NCBI GenBank assembly: GCA_009692585.1
Contig: SHYX01000007.1
Coordinates: 61,378 to 125,377, forward strand
Direction of reading: 5' to 3'
DNA length: 64,000 nt
Source of the DNA: Myxococcales bacterium
GTDB lineage: Bacteria > Myxococcota > UBA796 > SXON01
Under the pieces are notes generated by a model, which saw nothing but the letters and a program-made list of their open reading frames with translations, was not told the DNA's origin and did no database searches. A program made the position numbers and the translations under genes. Positions 1 to 8,816 of this stretch are shown one piece after another (the first letter of the stretch is position 1; each line of letters starts with the position of its first letter).

Positions 1-32
1 ACGAGCAGCATAGGCTGAGCGTAACCGCCAGA

Positions 33-1244
33 GTGTCCATGCCCGAGACCGAAGACCCGATCGCCGCGCTCGACGCCAAGGATATCCCCATCCGCGCCGC
101 CGGCGCGCGCGACCTGTCGCTCGCGGGGACACCGGCGGCGATCCCGCGCCTTCTCGCATCGGCCGTCGGCGACAAGTCTCCGGGGGTGCGGCTGGCGGCG
201 GCGGCGGCGGTCGCCGACATCCTGAGTCGACACCGCTTCCCGCCGCGCCGCGCGGCGATCTCGCCCGAGCTGCGGCAGGAGTGGTTTCGGCTGGTGGCGG
301 GGCTGGACCCCATCCTCAACACCGGACTGTTCGCCGTGTGTGGTACGCTCGCGACCCCGGAGGCCTTCACCCGGGTGATCGTGGGCCTCCGCGATCCGCG
401 CCAGGACGTGCGCGCCGGCGCATGCGTCGGGCTCTGGCGCGCGGTCGCCAGCGCTGCCTACAACGGCGATGTCGCGACCGAGGCGAGGGTGGTCGCCACG
501 CTCACGGACACCCGCATCCGCGTGGAGACGCGCGTAGAGATCGCGCGCATCTGCGTCGACGTCGGGTACGTCTCGGCGCTGGAGTCGGCACGGCCGCTGG
601 TCGAACAATGCGTGCGGCAGAACCTCGCGCTGGCGGAGTCGCTCATCCAGCGGCTGGAGAGTCCGCCGTCCGCGGTGGGTCTCTGGGTGTGCACCGGCCT
701 GGACGTGGCGGCCGTGGACCCCACCGCGTCGCGCTGTGACCTTCTCTGTGTGCTCGGCCTGACTGACGCGGTGCTCGCGCCCGAGTCGGGTGCGGTCGAG
801 CGGCTTGTGCCCACGGGTGCGTTCCGGGTGCTCCGCGCGCGGGCGGTCGACAAAGAGGCCGAGGGGCTCGTGGTGCAGGTCGGCGAGCGCTCCTATTGGC
901 CGGCTGGCAACGAGCATCTCTGCACGTTCGGCGATCGGCTCGGCGCGGCCGGCCGTCATGATCTGGTCGACCTCTGCGATGAGGTCTTCGGCGGCGGGGC
1001 CACCGCGCTGCGGGTACGCGGCGCGTCCTTGTTGGCTCGTGGGGATGTTGCGGGCGCGATCCTGGTGTTGGAGGCGGCGATCGATGGCAAACGGGTGCCC
1101 ATCGACACCTGGTGGTTCCTGGCCGATGCGCTCGACCGGGCGGGTCGGCCGCAGGACGCGCGGCCCCACCTGGAGAAGTATGTGTCCCGGGCGGCGAAAC
1201 GCGCGCCGCACATGGAGGCGGCGCGGCGGCGCCTCGCCCTCTGA
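33..1244 (+). CDS. HEAT-repeat protein of unknown function
   Basis: A 403-residue soluble protein with no signal peptide. Residues about 10-210 are Ala/Leu/Arg-rich helical repeats typical of HEAT or Armadillo solenoids (for example 'KDIPIRAAGARDLSLAG' and 'DPRQDVRAGACVGLWRAV'). The last 70 residues look TPR-like, with 'DVAGAILVLEAAIDGKRVP' followed by 'ALDRAGRPQDARPHLEKYV'. Such proteins are usually protein-protein scaffolds. The start is a GTG at 33 or an ATG two codons later. The gene converges with the oxidoreductase on the other strand with no gap between stop codons. No catalytic motif is visible, so no specific function is assigned. Confidence 0.7.
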   Translation: MSMPETEDPIAALDAKDIPIRAAGARDLSLAGTPAAIPRLLASAVGDKSPGVRLAAAAAVADILSRHRFPPRRAAISPELRQEWFRLVAGLDPILNTGLFAVCGTLATPEAFTRVIVGLRDPRQDVRAGACVGLWRAVASAAYNGDVATEARVVATLTDTRIRVETRVEIARICVDVGYVSALESARPLVEQCVRQNLALAESLIQRLESPPSAVGLWVCTGLDVAAVDPTASRCDLLCVLGLTDAVLAPESGAVERLVPTGAFRVLRARAVDKEAEGLVVQVGERSYWPAGNEHLCTFGDRLGAAGRHDLVDLCDEVFGGGATALRVRGASLLARGDVAGAILVLEAAIDGKRVPIDTWWFLADALDRAGRPQDARPHLEKYVSRAAKRAPHMEAARRRLAL

Positions 1245-2252
1245 TCAGTCCCGCCGTGGTGGCGGTCCTGAAGGCAGGTCCTCCCAGCTGATCACGCCCG
1301 GCTCGTAGATGGTCGCGGTGAACTGCCGGTGCACCACCTTCTCGTCACGCGCCGTCGGGTCTTCCGACGGATGTCGGTCCACAAACGCCGTCCGGGCGGC
1401 CTCGTCGTAGGGGGTGAGGGGAATGCCGAAGGTCGTTGCCATCGCCCCACCGTCGACGGCGCTCGCATACGAGTAGTGCTCAGCCAACGCCCGCGCGTGA
1501 TTGCTCCAGCGCCGACCGAACGGCCGGGCGACCGCGGCGAGCGCCCGCAGGCCCGCGGGAGGGAGCGGCCAATGGGACTCGGGGAGGGCGTTTACCCGGC
1601 ACATCCGCGAAAGGGCATCCCCGATGGTCATCCGCTCCGGGCCGCCCACTCGGAGGGTGGCGTTCTTCAAAGCCGGGAGCTCCAGGCTCGCGAGCGCCAT
1701 CAGCGCCAGATCGCGGGTGTGGATTGGGCTCACCGGCGTGGCCGGGCTGCCGGGCAGAAAGACGTTGCCGTTGGCTTCGACCCGCCGCGCCAGGTCCGCG
1801 AAGTTCTGCACGAACAGGCCGGGCCGCAGCACGGTGTAGGACAGCCCGCTCGACGCCAGGGCCGCTTCGGCGGCGCGCTTGCTGGACAGGGCCGGGGTGT
1901 CACCCTCCGACTCGACGGCCGCGCAGCTGATGTAGACGAGGTGTTCGACGCCACGCGACCGTGCCGCCTCGAACAACGCCGCGCTGCCATCGGCGTTGAC
2001 AGCCCGGTGGTCATTCCCGGTGCGCTCCACCCGGACGCCGTGCGCCGCGATCACGTGCTGTACGCCCTGCATCGCACGCCCCAGGCTGGCGGCATCCCGC
2101 AAATCGCCGAAAAAGTAGGCGGCGCCCGTGTCGTTGAGCCAGAAGTACTCGCTGCCTTTGCGGACGAGGCAGCGCACGTCCAGCCCGATCGAGCGCAGGA
2201 CGCGCACCACCTGCGTGCCCAGTCGTCCGGTCGCTCCGGTCACGAGGATCAT
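1245..2252 (-). CDS. NAD(P)-binding NmrA/SDR-like oxidoreductase or epimerase
   Basis: A 335-residue atypical short-chain dehydrogenase. The N-terminus 'MILVTGATGRLGTQVVRVL' carries the GxxGxxG dinucleotide-binding motif of NmrA-like and complex-I-NDUFA9-like extended SDRs. 'FFGDLRDAASL' matches the usual acidic position after the third strand. 'YISCAAVESEGDT' sits where the active-site Ser/Tyr region lies, but no clear YxxxK is present, as is common in the NmrA/NDUFA9 group. This group includes quinone- or sugar-linked reductases and redox-sensing regulators; the substrate cannot be read from the sequence. The start is an ATG at 2252. It is a single gene convergent with the HEAT protein. Confidence 0.75.
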   Translation of the reverse strand: MILVTGATGRLGTQVVRVLRSIGLDVRCLVRKGSEYFWLNDTGAAYFFGDLRDAASLGRAMQGVQHVIAAHGVRVERTGNDHRAVNADGSAALFEAARSRGVEHLVYISCAAVESEGDTPALSSKRAAEAALASSGLSYTVLRPGLFVQNFADLARRVEANGNVFLPGSPATPVSPIHTRDLALMALASLELPALKNATLRVGGPERMTIGDALSRMCRVNALPESHWPLPPAGLRALAAVARPFGRRWSNHARALAEHYSYASAVDGGAMATTFGIPLTPYDEAARTAFVDRHPSEDPTARDEKVVHRQFTATIYEPGVISWEDLPSGPPPRRD

Positions 2253-2524
2253 GGACGCGGGCTAACATCGAACCAGAAACGGGGGAACGGGCTCGCCGCC
2301 CTCTCCCTCTACGGCGCCATGCCCTCCGGCGCCCAGCGCGTTGAGTAACGCGCCGACTCATCCCATCTCTCCCCCTCACCGCAGTACCCGATGCCGACTG
2401 GGCGTTTCATGCATCTGGGAGCCGCAGACATCGGCATGGGCGACTGTCATGCCGTGCCCCGGGGACGATCGCGCGGCGCCCCCTTGACCCGTCGCCCCCC
2501 TGCACTTAGGAGGCGCCGCGTCTT

Positions 2525-2601
2525 GGGGCTGTAGCTCAGCTTGGGAGAGCATCAGAATGGCATTCTGGGGGTCACCGGTTCGATCCCGGTCAGCTCCACC
2601 A
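2525..2601 (+). tRNA. tRNA-Ala(GGC)
   Basis: A full cloverleaf can be folded by eye. The acceptor stem GGGGCTG pairs with CAGCTCC. The D arm is GCTC/GAGC and the anticodon stem is TCAGA/TCTGG around loop ATGGCAT (anticodon GGC). The T arm is ACCGG-TTCGATC-CCGGT. The discriminator is A and the CCA tail is encoded (2599-2601). An inverted repeat follows about 13 nt downstream. Confidence 0.95.
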
Positions 2602-2614
2602 CTTCGCACTCAAA

Positions 2615-2645
2615 CCGCCCGCCAAGGACTTTCCGAGGCGGGCGG
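2615..2645 (+). terminator. GC-rich hairpin downstream of tRNA-Ala
   Basis: CCGCCCGCC (2615-2623) pairs perfectly with GGCGGGCGG (2637-2645) across a 13-nt loop. It begins 13 nt after the tRNA 3' end and ends about 20 nt before the next ATG. No U-tract follows, so it may be a processing or weak termination structure, or it may lie in the leader of the next gene. Confidence 0.5.
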
Positions 2646-2664
2646 CTTCGCTTTCGGAGTCTCC

Positions 2665-2991
2665 ATGTCCGACAAACCGCCCGATCTCGCTGACTTCGTC
2701 GGCAAGTTCTTCAGCCGCGCCCAGAACGAGGCCACGCGGGCCGCCCGGTACGGTCGGGAGTTGCTGTCGCTTCGACAACTGCGGACCGATCGCGACCTGA
2801 TGTTCGTCAAGCTCGGCAAGGAGGTGCGGCAGCTCGTCGATGCCGGCGAGGTGACCCATCCCGGGCTCGTGCGCGGCGTGGCACGGATCGCCGAGTTCGA
2901 GGAGAAGATTCGACTGGGGGAGGACGCGTTGCGCACCCAGGGACTCGATCCCGACAACAATCCCTCGGACGGCGGCAGCCACAGCGGTTAG
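2665..2991 (+). CDS. Small helical protein of unknown function
   Basis: A 108-residue, charged, all-helical protein starting at the ATG at 2665. An open frame continues upstream into the tRNA, but that extension is not credible. The middle is amphipathic and coiled-coil-like ('YGRELLSLRQLRTDRDLMFVKLGKEVRQ' region and a second helix 'RIAEFEEKIRLGEDAL'). The Ser/Gly-rich tail looks disordered. It contains no Cys and no membrane segment. I do not recognise a family. Conserved helix periodicity and high-GC third positions support it as a real gene. It sits between tRNA-Ala and an acyl-CoA dehydrogenase on the same strand. Confidence 0.65.
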   Translation: MSDKPPDLADFVGKFFSRAQNEATRAARYGRELLSLRQLRTDRDLMFVKLGKEVRQLVDAGEVTHPGLVRGVARIAEFEEKIRLGEDALRTQGLDPDNNPSDGGSHSG

Positions 2992-3043
2992 TCACCCAAG
3001 CGGCCGGCATCGTGATAGCCCCCGCGCTCCCCGAGGGCGGCCC

Positions 3044-4189
3044 GTGTTCAGCCTCACCGAAGAGCAGAGGGCGTTGGTGGAAGCGGCGCGCAGCGCGAGT
3101 GTCGACGCCATCGGCCCGACGGTGAAAGAAGACGACGAGAAGGAGACCTTCCGTCCCGAGATCTTTCGCCAGCTCGGCGCCGCCGGACTCTGCGGAGTCC
3201 CCACCGCCGACGCGTGGGGTGGCCTGGGCCTGGGCTACGTGGAGTACGCCCTCGTCCTCGAAGAGATCGCCAAGGTCGCGCCCAGTTGGGCGGTGTGCGT
3301 GGCGGTCAACGGCCTCCCCCAGATCATCCTCGCGCTCTTCGGCAACGACGCCCAACGACGTCGTCACCTGCCGCAGCTCGCCAGTGGCGAACAGCTCGGC
3401 GCCTTCGCGCTCTCGGAGCCGGGGAGCGGCTCCGACGCCGCGTCGCTGCGCACGACGGCGGTGCGCGACGGGGACCACTACGTGCTCAACGGCACCAAGT
3501 TCTGGATCACCCACGGCGGCTACGCGGACGTCTACGTGGTCATGGCTCGCACGGGGGGTGCCGGGCCGCGGGGCATCAGCGCCTTCCTGGTCGAGAAGGG
3601 GACGCCGGGTCTCAGCTATGGCAAAAAGGAAGAAAAGATGGGGCTGCGGGCGTCGCCCACCGTCGAGCTGGTCCTCGACAACGCGAAAGTTCCAGTGGAA
3701 AACCTGCTTGGAGGTGAGGGGGATGGTTTTCGCGTCGCGATGAGCGCGCTGGACTCGGGGCGCATCACCATCGCCGCAACCAGCGTGGGTCTGTCCCAGG
3801 CAGCCCTCGATTGCGCCGCAGCGTACGCGTGCCAGCGTCGGCAGTTCGATACGCAGATCATCGACTTTCAGGGCGTTGGATTCATGCTCGCCGACATGGC
3901 CAGCAAGGTGGAGACCGCGCGCCTGCTGGTGCACAAGGCGGCGTGGCTACGCGACCAGGGGCAACCGTACAGCCACATCGCGGCCATGGCGAAATGTGTG
4001 GCCACCGATGCAGCAATGGAGGTGTCCACCGACGCCGTCCAGGTCCTCGGTGGATATGGCTACACCCGAGAATACCCAGTCGAACGCCTGATGCGTGACG
4101 CCAAGGTCATGCAGATCGTGGAGGGGACCAACCAGGTTCAGCGCGTCGTCATCGCCCGGCATCTCAAGCGCACGTACGGAGGTGGTTAG
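3044..4189 (+). CDS. Acyl-CoA dehydrogenase
   Basis: A 381-residue FAD flavoprotein of the acyl-CoA dehydrogenase family, which catalyses alpha,beta-dehydrogenation of acyl-CoA and passes electrons to ETF. The length is typical of short- and medium-chain members. Visible signatures are the N-terminal helical domain 'LTEEQRALVEAARS', the flavin/substrate loop 'GAFALSEPGSGSDAASLRT', 'KFWITHGGYADVYVV' in the beta domain, and the C-terminal 'QVLGGYGYTREYPVERLMRD'. 'IVEGTNQVQRVVIARHL' contains the catalytic Glu of the short/medium-chain type. The start is a GTG at 3044. A second ACAD lies at 23247-24389. The preferred chain length is unknown. Confidence 0.93.
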   Translation: MFSLTEEQRALVEAARSASVDAIGPTVKEDDEKETFRPEIFRQLGAAGLCGVPTADAWGGLGLGYVEYALVLEEIAKVAPSWAVCVAVNGLPQIILALFGNDAQRRRHLPQLASGEQLGAFALSEPGSGSDAASLRTTAVRDGDHYVLNGTKFWITHGGYADVYVVMARTGGAGPRGISAFLVEKGTPGLSYGKKEEKMGLRASPTVELVLDNAKVPVENLLGGEGDGFRVAMSALDSGRITIAATSVGLSQAALDCAAAYACQRRQFDTQIIDFQGVGFMLADMASKVETARLLVHKAAWLRDQGQPYSHIAAMAKCVATDAAMEVSTDAVQVLGGYGYTREYPVERLMRDAKVMQIVEGTNQVQRVVIARHLKRTYGGG

Positions 4190-4245
4190 GTGCGCGCTCC
4201 CGCCTCACCCGGTAAGCTGCGCGTGCCGATGATCTGGTGCCCCCC

Positions 4246-5751
4246 ATGAAGGCCTGCCCGCTCTGCAAGAACTCCTACGAAGACTGGGTGGAGTTCTGCT
4301 TCCACGACGGCATGCCGTTGGTGGTCCACGCGGCGTCCAGGCCCGCCGCGGCGCCGAAGATGCCGACGCTGGCCTCGGCGCCGACGTTGCCGCCGAGCAT
4401 GTCCGAAGGCGGCGGACCGTCCTTCGACGCCTTCGACGCGCCGGAGCCGACCCTCATCCGGATGGCCAAACTCAAAGCCGCGGCCGTCGTGACGCCCGAG
4501 GCACCGACGCTGCCTCCACCGTGGACGCGTGCCGAGGACTCCGCGGATCCCCCCGACGCGCGCCCGCGCGCGGAAGACCTGCCCCCCAGACGCGCCGACG
4601 CCGTTGGCGTCGGCGCGTCCCCGCCTCCCGCCGCCGCGGTGGTCCGCCGTCGCGACGTGGCACCGGTCGCCGCGACCGCCAGCCCCGAGGCACCCGCAGC
4701 CGAATTCGACGAGTTCGAGTTTCCGCACCCCGACGAAGACAGCCGCGGCACCGTTCCGATGTACACCGCCGAGCCGGCGCCCAAGCGCGACAAGGCGCGG
4801 GACACCGGGGTGGGGGTGGCCCCCGCCGCCGCGGGGATCGGCGTGTTGATGATCGCCACGATCTCCATCGCCTTCCTCGTCGTCATGGGTGGCGGGTACA
4901 TGTTCTGGAGTGGCCAGAAGAAGGCCGCTCCGCCGGTGGTCGTCGACACCAGGTCGGTCGCGACACCGACGCCGGTGGTGCCCGAGCCGGTCGCCCCGCC
5001 GCCGGAGCCGGTCGCCCCGCCGCCGGAGCCGGTCGCCCCGCCGCCGGAGCCGGTCGCCCCGCCCAAGCCCGAGCCGGTCGCCCCGCCCAAGCCCGAGCCG
5101 GTCGCCGCGCCCAAGCCCGAGCCGGTCACGCCGGCTGCGGCGCCAAAGCCGGTCACGCCGCCGCCGAAGCCGGTCACGCCGCCGCCGAAGCCGGTCACAC
5201 CGCCGCCGAAGCCGGTCACGCCGCCGCCGAAGCCGGTCACGCCGCCGCCAAAGCCGGTCACGCCGCCGCCCGTCACGACGGCGACCACCACCTCGGACAA
5301 CCCATGGGGTTCGGAGTCTGCGGCCTCCAAGGGCAAACTCACCGTCACCAGCGACCCGGCAGGGGCCACCGTCACCATCGACGATCGTGCTCGCGGCGCC
5401 GCGCCGGTGACCATCGAACTCGACTACGGCAAACACAAGGTGAAGGTCTCCGCGCCCGGGCACAAAGCCGAAACAAGCGAGGTCAGCCTGAACGTGCAGA
5501 GCATGTCGGTCCCGTTCCGGCTGCAAGCTGAAAGAGTCACCGGGCTGGTCACCGTCTTCGGTCCCACCGGGGGCGCCGCGTTCGTGGATGGTCGCGACAT
5601 GGGGCCGTTGCCGGTCTCTTCCACCCTGGAAGAGGGCGTCCACACCTTCAAGCTCGTCCAGGCAGACGGTGGCTCGTGCCAGACCTCCCGGGACGTACGT
5701 TTCCCGGCGGGGGGGCGGCCGGTTCAGGTGAACCTCTCCGCTTGTGAGTAG
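4246..5751 (+). CDS. Zinc-ribbon, single-TM, PEGA-domain protein with Pro-rich repeats
   Basis: A 501-residue modular envelope protein. Residues 3-21 form a zinc ribbon-like knuckle ('CPLCKNSYEDWVEFCFHDG'). A long Pro/Ala/Asp-rich linker follows, then one hydrophobic helix near residues 195-220 ('IATISIAFLVVMGGGYMFW'). Next come about 100 residues of tandem Pro-rich repeats, first EPVAPPP, then KPEPVAPP, then KPVTPPP. The C-terminus has two PEGA-like beta domains ('GKLTVTSDPAGATVTIDD' and 'GLVTVFGPTGGAAFVDGRD'). This layout suggests a cytoplasmic sensor head and an extracytoplasmic PEGA module on a stiff stalk spanning periplasm or cell wall. The ATG at 4246 is preferred over an in-frame GTG at 4237. 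Confidence 0.85.
   Translation: MKACPLCKNSYEDWVEFCFHDGMPLVVHAASRPAAAPKMPTLASAPTLPPSMSEGGGPSFDAFDAPEPTLIRMAKLKAAAVVTPEAPTLPPPWTRAEDSADPPDARPRAEDLPPRRADAVGVGASPPPAAAVVRRRDVAPVAATASPEAPAAEFDEFEFPHPDEDSRGTVPMYTAEPAPKRDKARDTGVGVAPAAAGIGVLMIATISIAFLVVMGGGYMFWSGQKKAAPPVVVDTRSVATPTPVVPEPVAPPPEPVAPPPEPVAPPPEPVAPPKPEPVAPPKPEPVAAPKPEPVTPAAAPKPVTPPPKPVTPPPKPVTPPPKPVTPPPKPVTPPPKPVTPPPVTTATTTSDNPWGSESAASKGKLTVTSDPAGATVTIDDRARGAAPVTIELDYGKHKVKVSAPGHKAETSEVSLNVQSMSVPFRLQAERVTGLVTVFGPTGGAAFVDGRDMGPLPVSSTLEEGVHTFKLVQADGGSCQTSRDVRFPAGGRPVQVNLSACE
4987..5277 (+). repeat. Tandem Pro-rich coding repeats (PEPVAPP / KPVTPPP)
   Basis: Near-identical 18-24-nt direct repeats encode EPVAPPP, KPEPVAPP and KPVTPPP units in the stalk of the PEGA protein. 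Such repeats can slip and change stalk length. They also produce long repetitive open frames on the opposite strand, which are artefacts. Confidence 0.85.
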
Positions 5752-6712
5752 CGTGGGGCGCGGCGTCATCGTCGGCCTGGGTGGTGTGTTCCTGACGTCC
5801 GCGGCGGTGCGGCGCCGGTGGGCGGACGTGGCCGCGATCGCGCCGTTGGCGACGCGGCTCCGGGGGTCGGTGTGGTTGTCGCCGCTGCCGAAAGCTGATG
5901 CGGTGACAGGAGCCATGCGTGCCCTGGGCGGGCATCCGGGCACGCTGGTCGGCCAGCCCGGGGCGGTCGCCGCCGCTGGTGCATGGGGTCGGACGCTCGG
6001 CCTCCCGGGCGACGGGCCCCTGGTCGCCCTGCTCGGCGCTTCCGACGTCGAGGCGGCGATCGACGAGGCGCTGGCCGCCGGCAGGCGAGTCGGCGTGGCG
6101 TGTGGAACCGACGGCGGCGAACCGATCGAGCCGCCGCCTGGCGGCGTCTGGATCGAAGATGCCTGGGCCGGGGAGGGGACGCGCGGCGTCCTCGGCGCGG
6201 GCGTACTGGTGGCCGCGGGGCTGGCCGGACTGGACGTTGGCGCCGCCCTGGCGGGGGCGAAGGCGATGCGGGAGTCCTGCCAGGCTCCCATCACTGAGAA
6301 TCCCGCGTGGTCGCTCGCGCGAGCGTTGCGGGGGCTGGCGCAGGAGGGCCGGATCGACGTCGTCGCCCACGTCGCCGGGGAGCCTGCGCTCGCCGCGTTC
6401 GCGGCGTGGGCGGCGCGAGCTCAGGCGACGATGCTGGCCAGGCCGAGCCCGACGCACCCGGCGCGTCCGCTTCCCGTCCACTTCTTGGAGGGCGACCAGG
6501 AGTGGCTGCACGCCATCAGCGAGGGGCGCGATCGGGTCCTTCTGGTGTGGGAGACCGGCACGGGAGTGCTCCCACGTGCCCTTCACGAGGGGAGCCTCAC
6601 CCGCATCCGGGTGCAGCTTCCGGGCCTCGACGCCGAGGCGCTGGCCGGCGCGTTCGTCCTGTGGCTCCGGGCGTTGGAATTCCTGGCGGCGCTCGAAGAT
6701 CGCGGGGCGTAG
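5744..6712 (+). CDS. Short, divergent phosphoglucose-isomerase-like protein
   Basis: A 322-residue protein whose centre resembles bacterial glucose-6-phosphate isomerase. 'EGTRGVLGAGVLVAAGLAGL' followed by 'DVGAALAGAKAM' matches the PGI stretch usually written GRxSVLSxVGLLPAALAGID. 'VHFLEGDQEWLHAISEGRDR' matches the later PGI region with the QxLxEG-type motif. It is much shorter than the usual 450-550 residues, and the first SIS-fold half looks reduced. It may keep isomerase activity, or be a SIS-domain sugar-phosphate binder. The start GTG at 5744 overlaps the end of the PEGA gene by 8 nt, so the two are likely translated together. Confidence 0.65.
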   Translation: MSSVGRGVIVGLGGVFLTSAAVRRRWADVAAIAPLATRLRGSVWLSPLPKADAVTGAMRALGGHPGTLVGQPGAVAAAGAWGRTLGLPGDGPLVALLGASDVEAAIDEALAAGRRVGVACGTDGGEPIEPPPGGVWIEDAWAGEGTRGVLGAGVLVAAGLAGLDVGAALAGAKAMRESCQAPITENPAWSLARALRGLAQEGRIDVVAHVAGEPALAAFAAWAARAQATMLARPSPTHPARPLPVHFLEGDQEWLHAISEGRDRVLLVWETGTGVLPRALHEGSLTRIRVQLPGLDAEALAGAFVLWLRALEFLAALEDRGA

Positions 6713-6789
6713 GCGGCGCGAACCAGTGGCAGCGCCCCGCGGTGTTGCCGTCGAGGAGCGCGGCGGCGACGGGCCCACGCGCGTGCATC

Positions 6790-7614
6790 GTGTTAGCCCG
6801 GCCGCCCGCCGAGTCCGCGTTGGCCACCACAGACGACCCCCAAAAGCCCCTTCCGCATCCCGAACCCCCCGAGGCGCGGGACGAAGACTACGTCGTCAAG
6901 GCGCAGATGGCGTTGAGCGAGTTCATGCTCGGCCATTGGCACTACTTTGGCTACGCGCTGGTGCTGGTGCTCGTCGGCTCCGCGGCGTACGGCGTGTGGG
7001 GTTCCTGGGCCGCTGAACGCGCAGAGGATCAATACGGGGCCATCGCCGAGATCGACCACCGGATGCCGGTCGTCGACCAGATGGCGATGTTCGGCATGGC
7101 TCCGAAGGACGATCCGGCCGACGTGGCGCGAACCGCAACCCTGGAAGAGGGTGCGCGCCGCTACGAGGCCCTGGCAGCCTCCACCTCGGGCGATGCGGCG
7201 GTCGTCGCCTGGCTCAAGGCCGAAGAGGCCTGGATGCGGGCGGGCAAGCCGGAGTCGGCACGATCGGCCGGCGATAAAGCTCTTGCCACCGGTGGAACGT
7301 CCGTGATCGCCTTCGCTGCTGATACCAGCGCCGTGCGCGCCCTGTGCGACGCGGGCAAAACCGACGAGGCCGAGGCGCGCCTGCGGGAGATGACGGACCG
7401 ATACAGCGGCTTCTTCGCCGAACAGTCCCTCATCCGCCTCGCCGGGGTGCAGCTCGACGGTGAAAAGACGGACGCCGCGATGGCAACCTACGCGGAGCTC
7501 GAGACCCGCTTCCCGAAGAGCGCGGACCGCGCCGCGCTCGGCGCCCTCGCGTCGCGACTGGGCAAACCCAAGCCCAAGGTGGAGCCCCCAGCGGCTCCCG
7601 CGGGAACCCCGTGA
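6790..7614 (+). CDS. YfgM-like membrane-anchored TPR protein
   Basis: A protein of about 274 residues with an N-terminal cytoplasmic segment, one TM helix near residues 48-70 ('YALVLVLVGSAAYGVWGSW') and a periplasmic helical TPR-like region ('AWLKAEEAWMRAGKPESARS', 'GKTDEAEARLREMTDRY'). This is the architecture of YfgM, the ancillary SecYEG/periplasmic chaperone subunit. It lies directly upstream of a BamB-like gene, as in gammaproteobacteria (yfgM-bamB), which strengthens the call. The start is uncertain: a GTG at 6790 or a TTG at 6820 both fit. It ends in a 4-nt GTGA overlap with the next gene. Confidence 0.75.
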   Translation: MLARPPAESALATTDDPQKPLPHPEPPEARDEDYVVKAQMALSEFMLGHWHYFGYALVLVLVGSAAYGVWGSWAAERAEDQYGAIAEIDHRMPVVDQMAMFGMAPKDDPADVARTATLEEGARRYEALAASTSGDAAVVAWLKAEEAWMRAGKPESARSAGDKALATGGTSVIAFAADTSAVRALCDAGKTDEAEARLREMTDRYSGFFAEQSLIRLAGVQLDGEKTDAAMATYAELETRFPKSADRAALGALASRLGKPKPKVEPPAAPAGTP

Positions 7615-8816
7615 CGCTGGGCGTCGGCGCGGCATTCACCGCGGCCTGGCTGGCCTCCGGCCTCGGCAGCCCCGTCCCGGCGCCCGCGGCGGAGCCGTCA
7701 GGAAGGCCGTTGTCGGCGATGCCCGTGATTCGCTGGGCGGTCCACCTCCCGGGCCTGGTCCCGAACGTGGCCACGCCCACCGAGCCCGGCGGGCCCGCGG
7801 TCTCGATGCAGGAGATCTTCGTCGGCTACAGCGGCCAGAGCGGACTCCTGGTGCTGGACCGCGCTGATGGCCGCGTCCGGAGCGTGCTCGCCGCGCGCGC
7901 GCCCGTGGGCACGACGCCCATCCTCGTGGGCGAGGACCGCGTGCTCTTTTCCGACCGCGCCGGCTACACCAGTGCGTATTCGCGTCGCGACGGAGCCTGG
8001 CGTCGCGACTGGGAGCACTACAGTGGCGCCCCCGTGGTCTCCACGCCGACGCTGGCCGACGGGGTGCTCTACGTGACCAACGTCGACGAGTTGGTCTTCG
8101 CGCTCGACGCGACAACCGGAGAATTACGCTGGCGATACGAGCATAAGCTGGATATGGCGCGTGCCGCGTCCTTGGAGTTGTTCGGCGCGCCGGCGCCCAC
8201 GCTGTCCAGCGACACCGCCTTTGTCGGCTTCTCAGACGGGTTCCTCGTGGCGCTGGACCGGGCGACCGGCAGCGAACGCTGGAAGACCCAGGTGGGGGAG
8301 GGCACCTACCCCGATCTGATCGCTCCTGCCGTGCTTGTAGGCGACGGCGCCGTGATGGTTGCGGGCTACACCAAGCCGTTGGTCCACCTGGGCCTCGAAA
8401 CGCGGGCGCCTTCGTGGCGCATCGACGTGGGGTCTGCGGCCGCGCCCACGCTCACCGGCGACACGTGCTACCACCCGGGCAGCGACGGGAAGCTCCGCCG
8501 GATCGACACCCGCACCGGCACGCTGGCCTGGACGTGGGATTCGGCGACGTCGGGTCCGCTGCTGGGGCCGCAGGTCACGCCGCTGGGCATCCTCGTCGGC
8601 AGCACCGACAGCACGCTGTTTCTGGTCGATCCCGAATCGGGGACGCAGCTCTGGACGCTCGATCCGGAACCGTTGCTCACCGGGTTCGGGGTGGCGCCGG
8701 CCTTGGTCGGCGACGAGATCTACGCACTGAGCAACGGCGGCGTGCTCTACGCGCTCGCGGGACGGTCGGGCACCCCACCGCCAGCGCCGGCCGACTGGGT
8801 CACGCCGAGGCCGTGA
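7611..8816 (+). CDS. BamB-like PQQ beta-propeller protein
   Basis: A 401-residue exported protein with an N-terminal signal-like segment and repeated PQQ/WD-type blades. Examples are 'YVTNVDELVFALDATTGELR', 'GFLVALDRATGSERWKTQVG', 'SDGKLRRIDTRTGTLAWTWD' and 'TLFLVDPESGTQLWTLDPEP'. The family includes BamB, the scaffold lipoprotein of the outer-membrane beta-barrel assembly machine. No lipobox Cys is visible here, so membrane attachment may differ. Coupling to the YfgM-like gene by a GTGA overlap supports an envelope-biogenesis role. Another PQQ-propeller function, such as a dehydrogenase-like role, cannot be excluded. Confidence 0.75.
   Translation: MTLGVGAAFTAAWLASGLGSPVPAPAAEPSGRPLSAMPVIRWAVHLPGLVPNVATPTEPGGPAVSMQEIFVGYSGQSGLLVLDRADGRVRSVLAARAPVGTTPILVGEDRVLFSDRAGYTSAYSRRDGAWRRDWEHYSGAPVVSTPTLADGVLYVTNVDELVFALDATTGELRWRYEHKLDMARAASLELFGAPAPTLSSDTAFVGFSDGFLVALDRATGSERWKTQVGEGTYPDLIAPAVLVGDGAVMVAGYTKPLVHLGLETRAPSWRIDVGSAAAPTLTGDTCYHPGSDGKLRRIDTRTGTLAWTWDSATSGPLLGPQVTPLGILVGSTDSTLFLVDPESGTQLWTLDPEPLLTGFGVAPALVGDEIYALSNGGVLYALAGRSGTPPPAPADWVTPRP

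Noticed and set aside
4186..6294. 702-residue Arg/Gly-rich frame on the minus strand
   Set aside because: Shadow of the PEGA protein's Pro-rich repeats and of the PGI-like gene; low-complexity RRRGDRL pattern and no domain.
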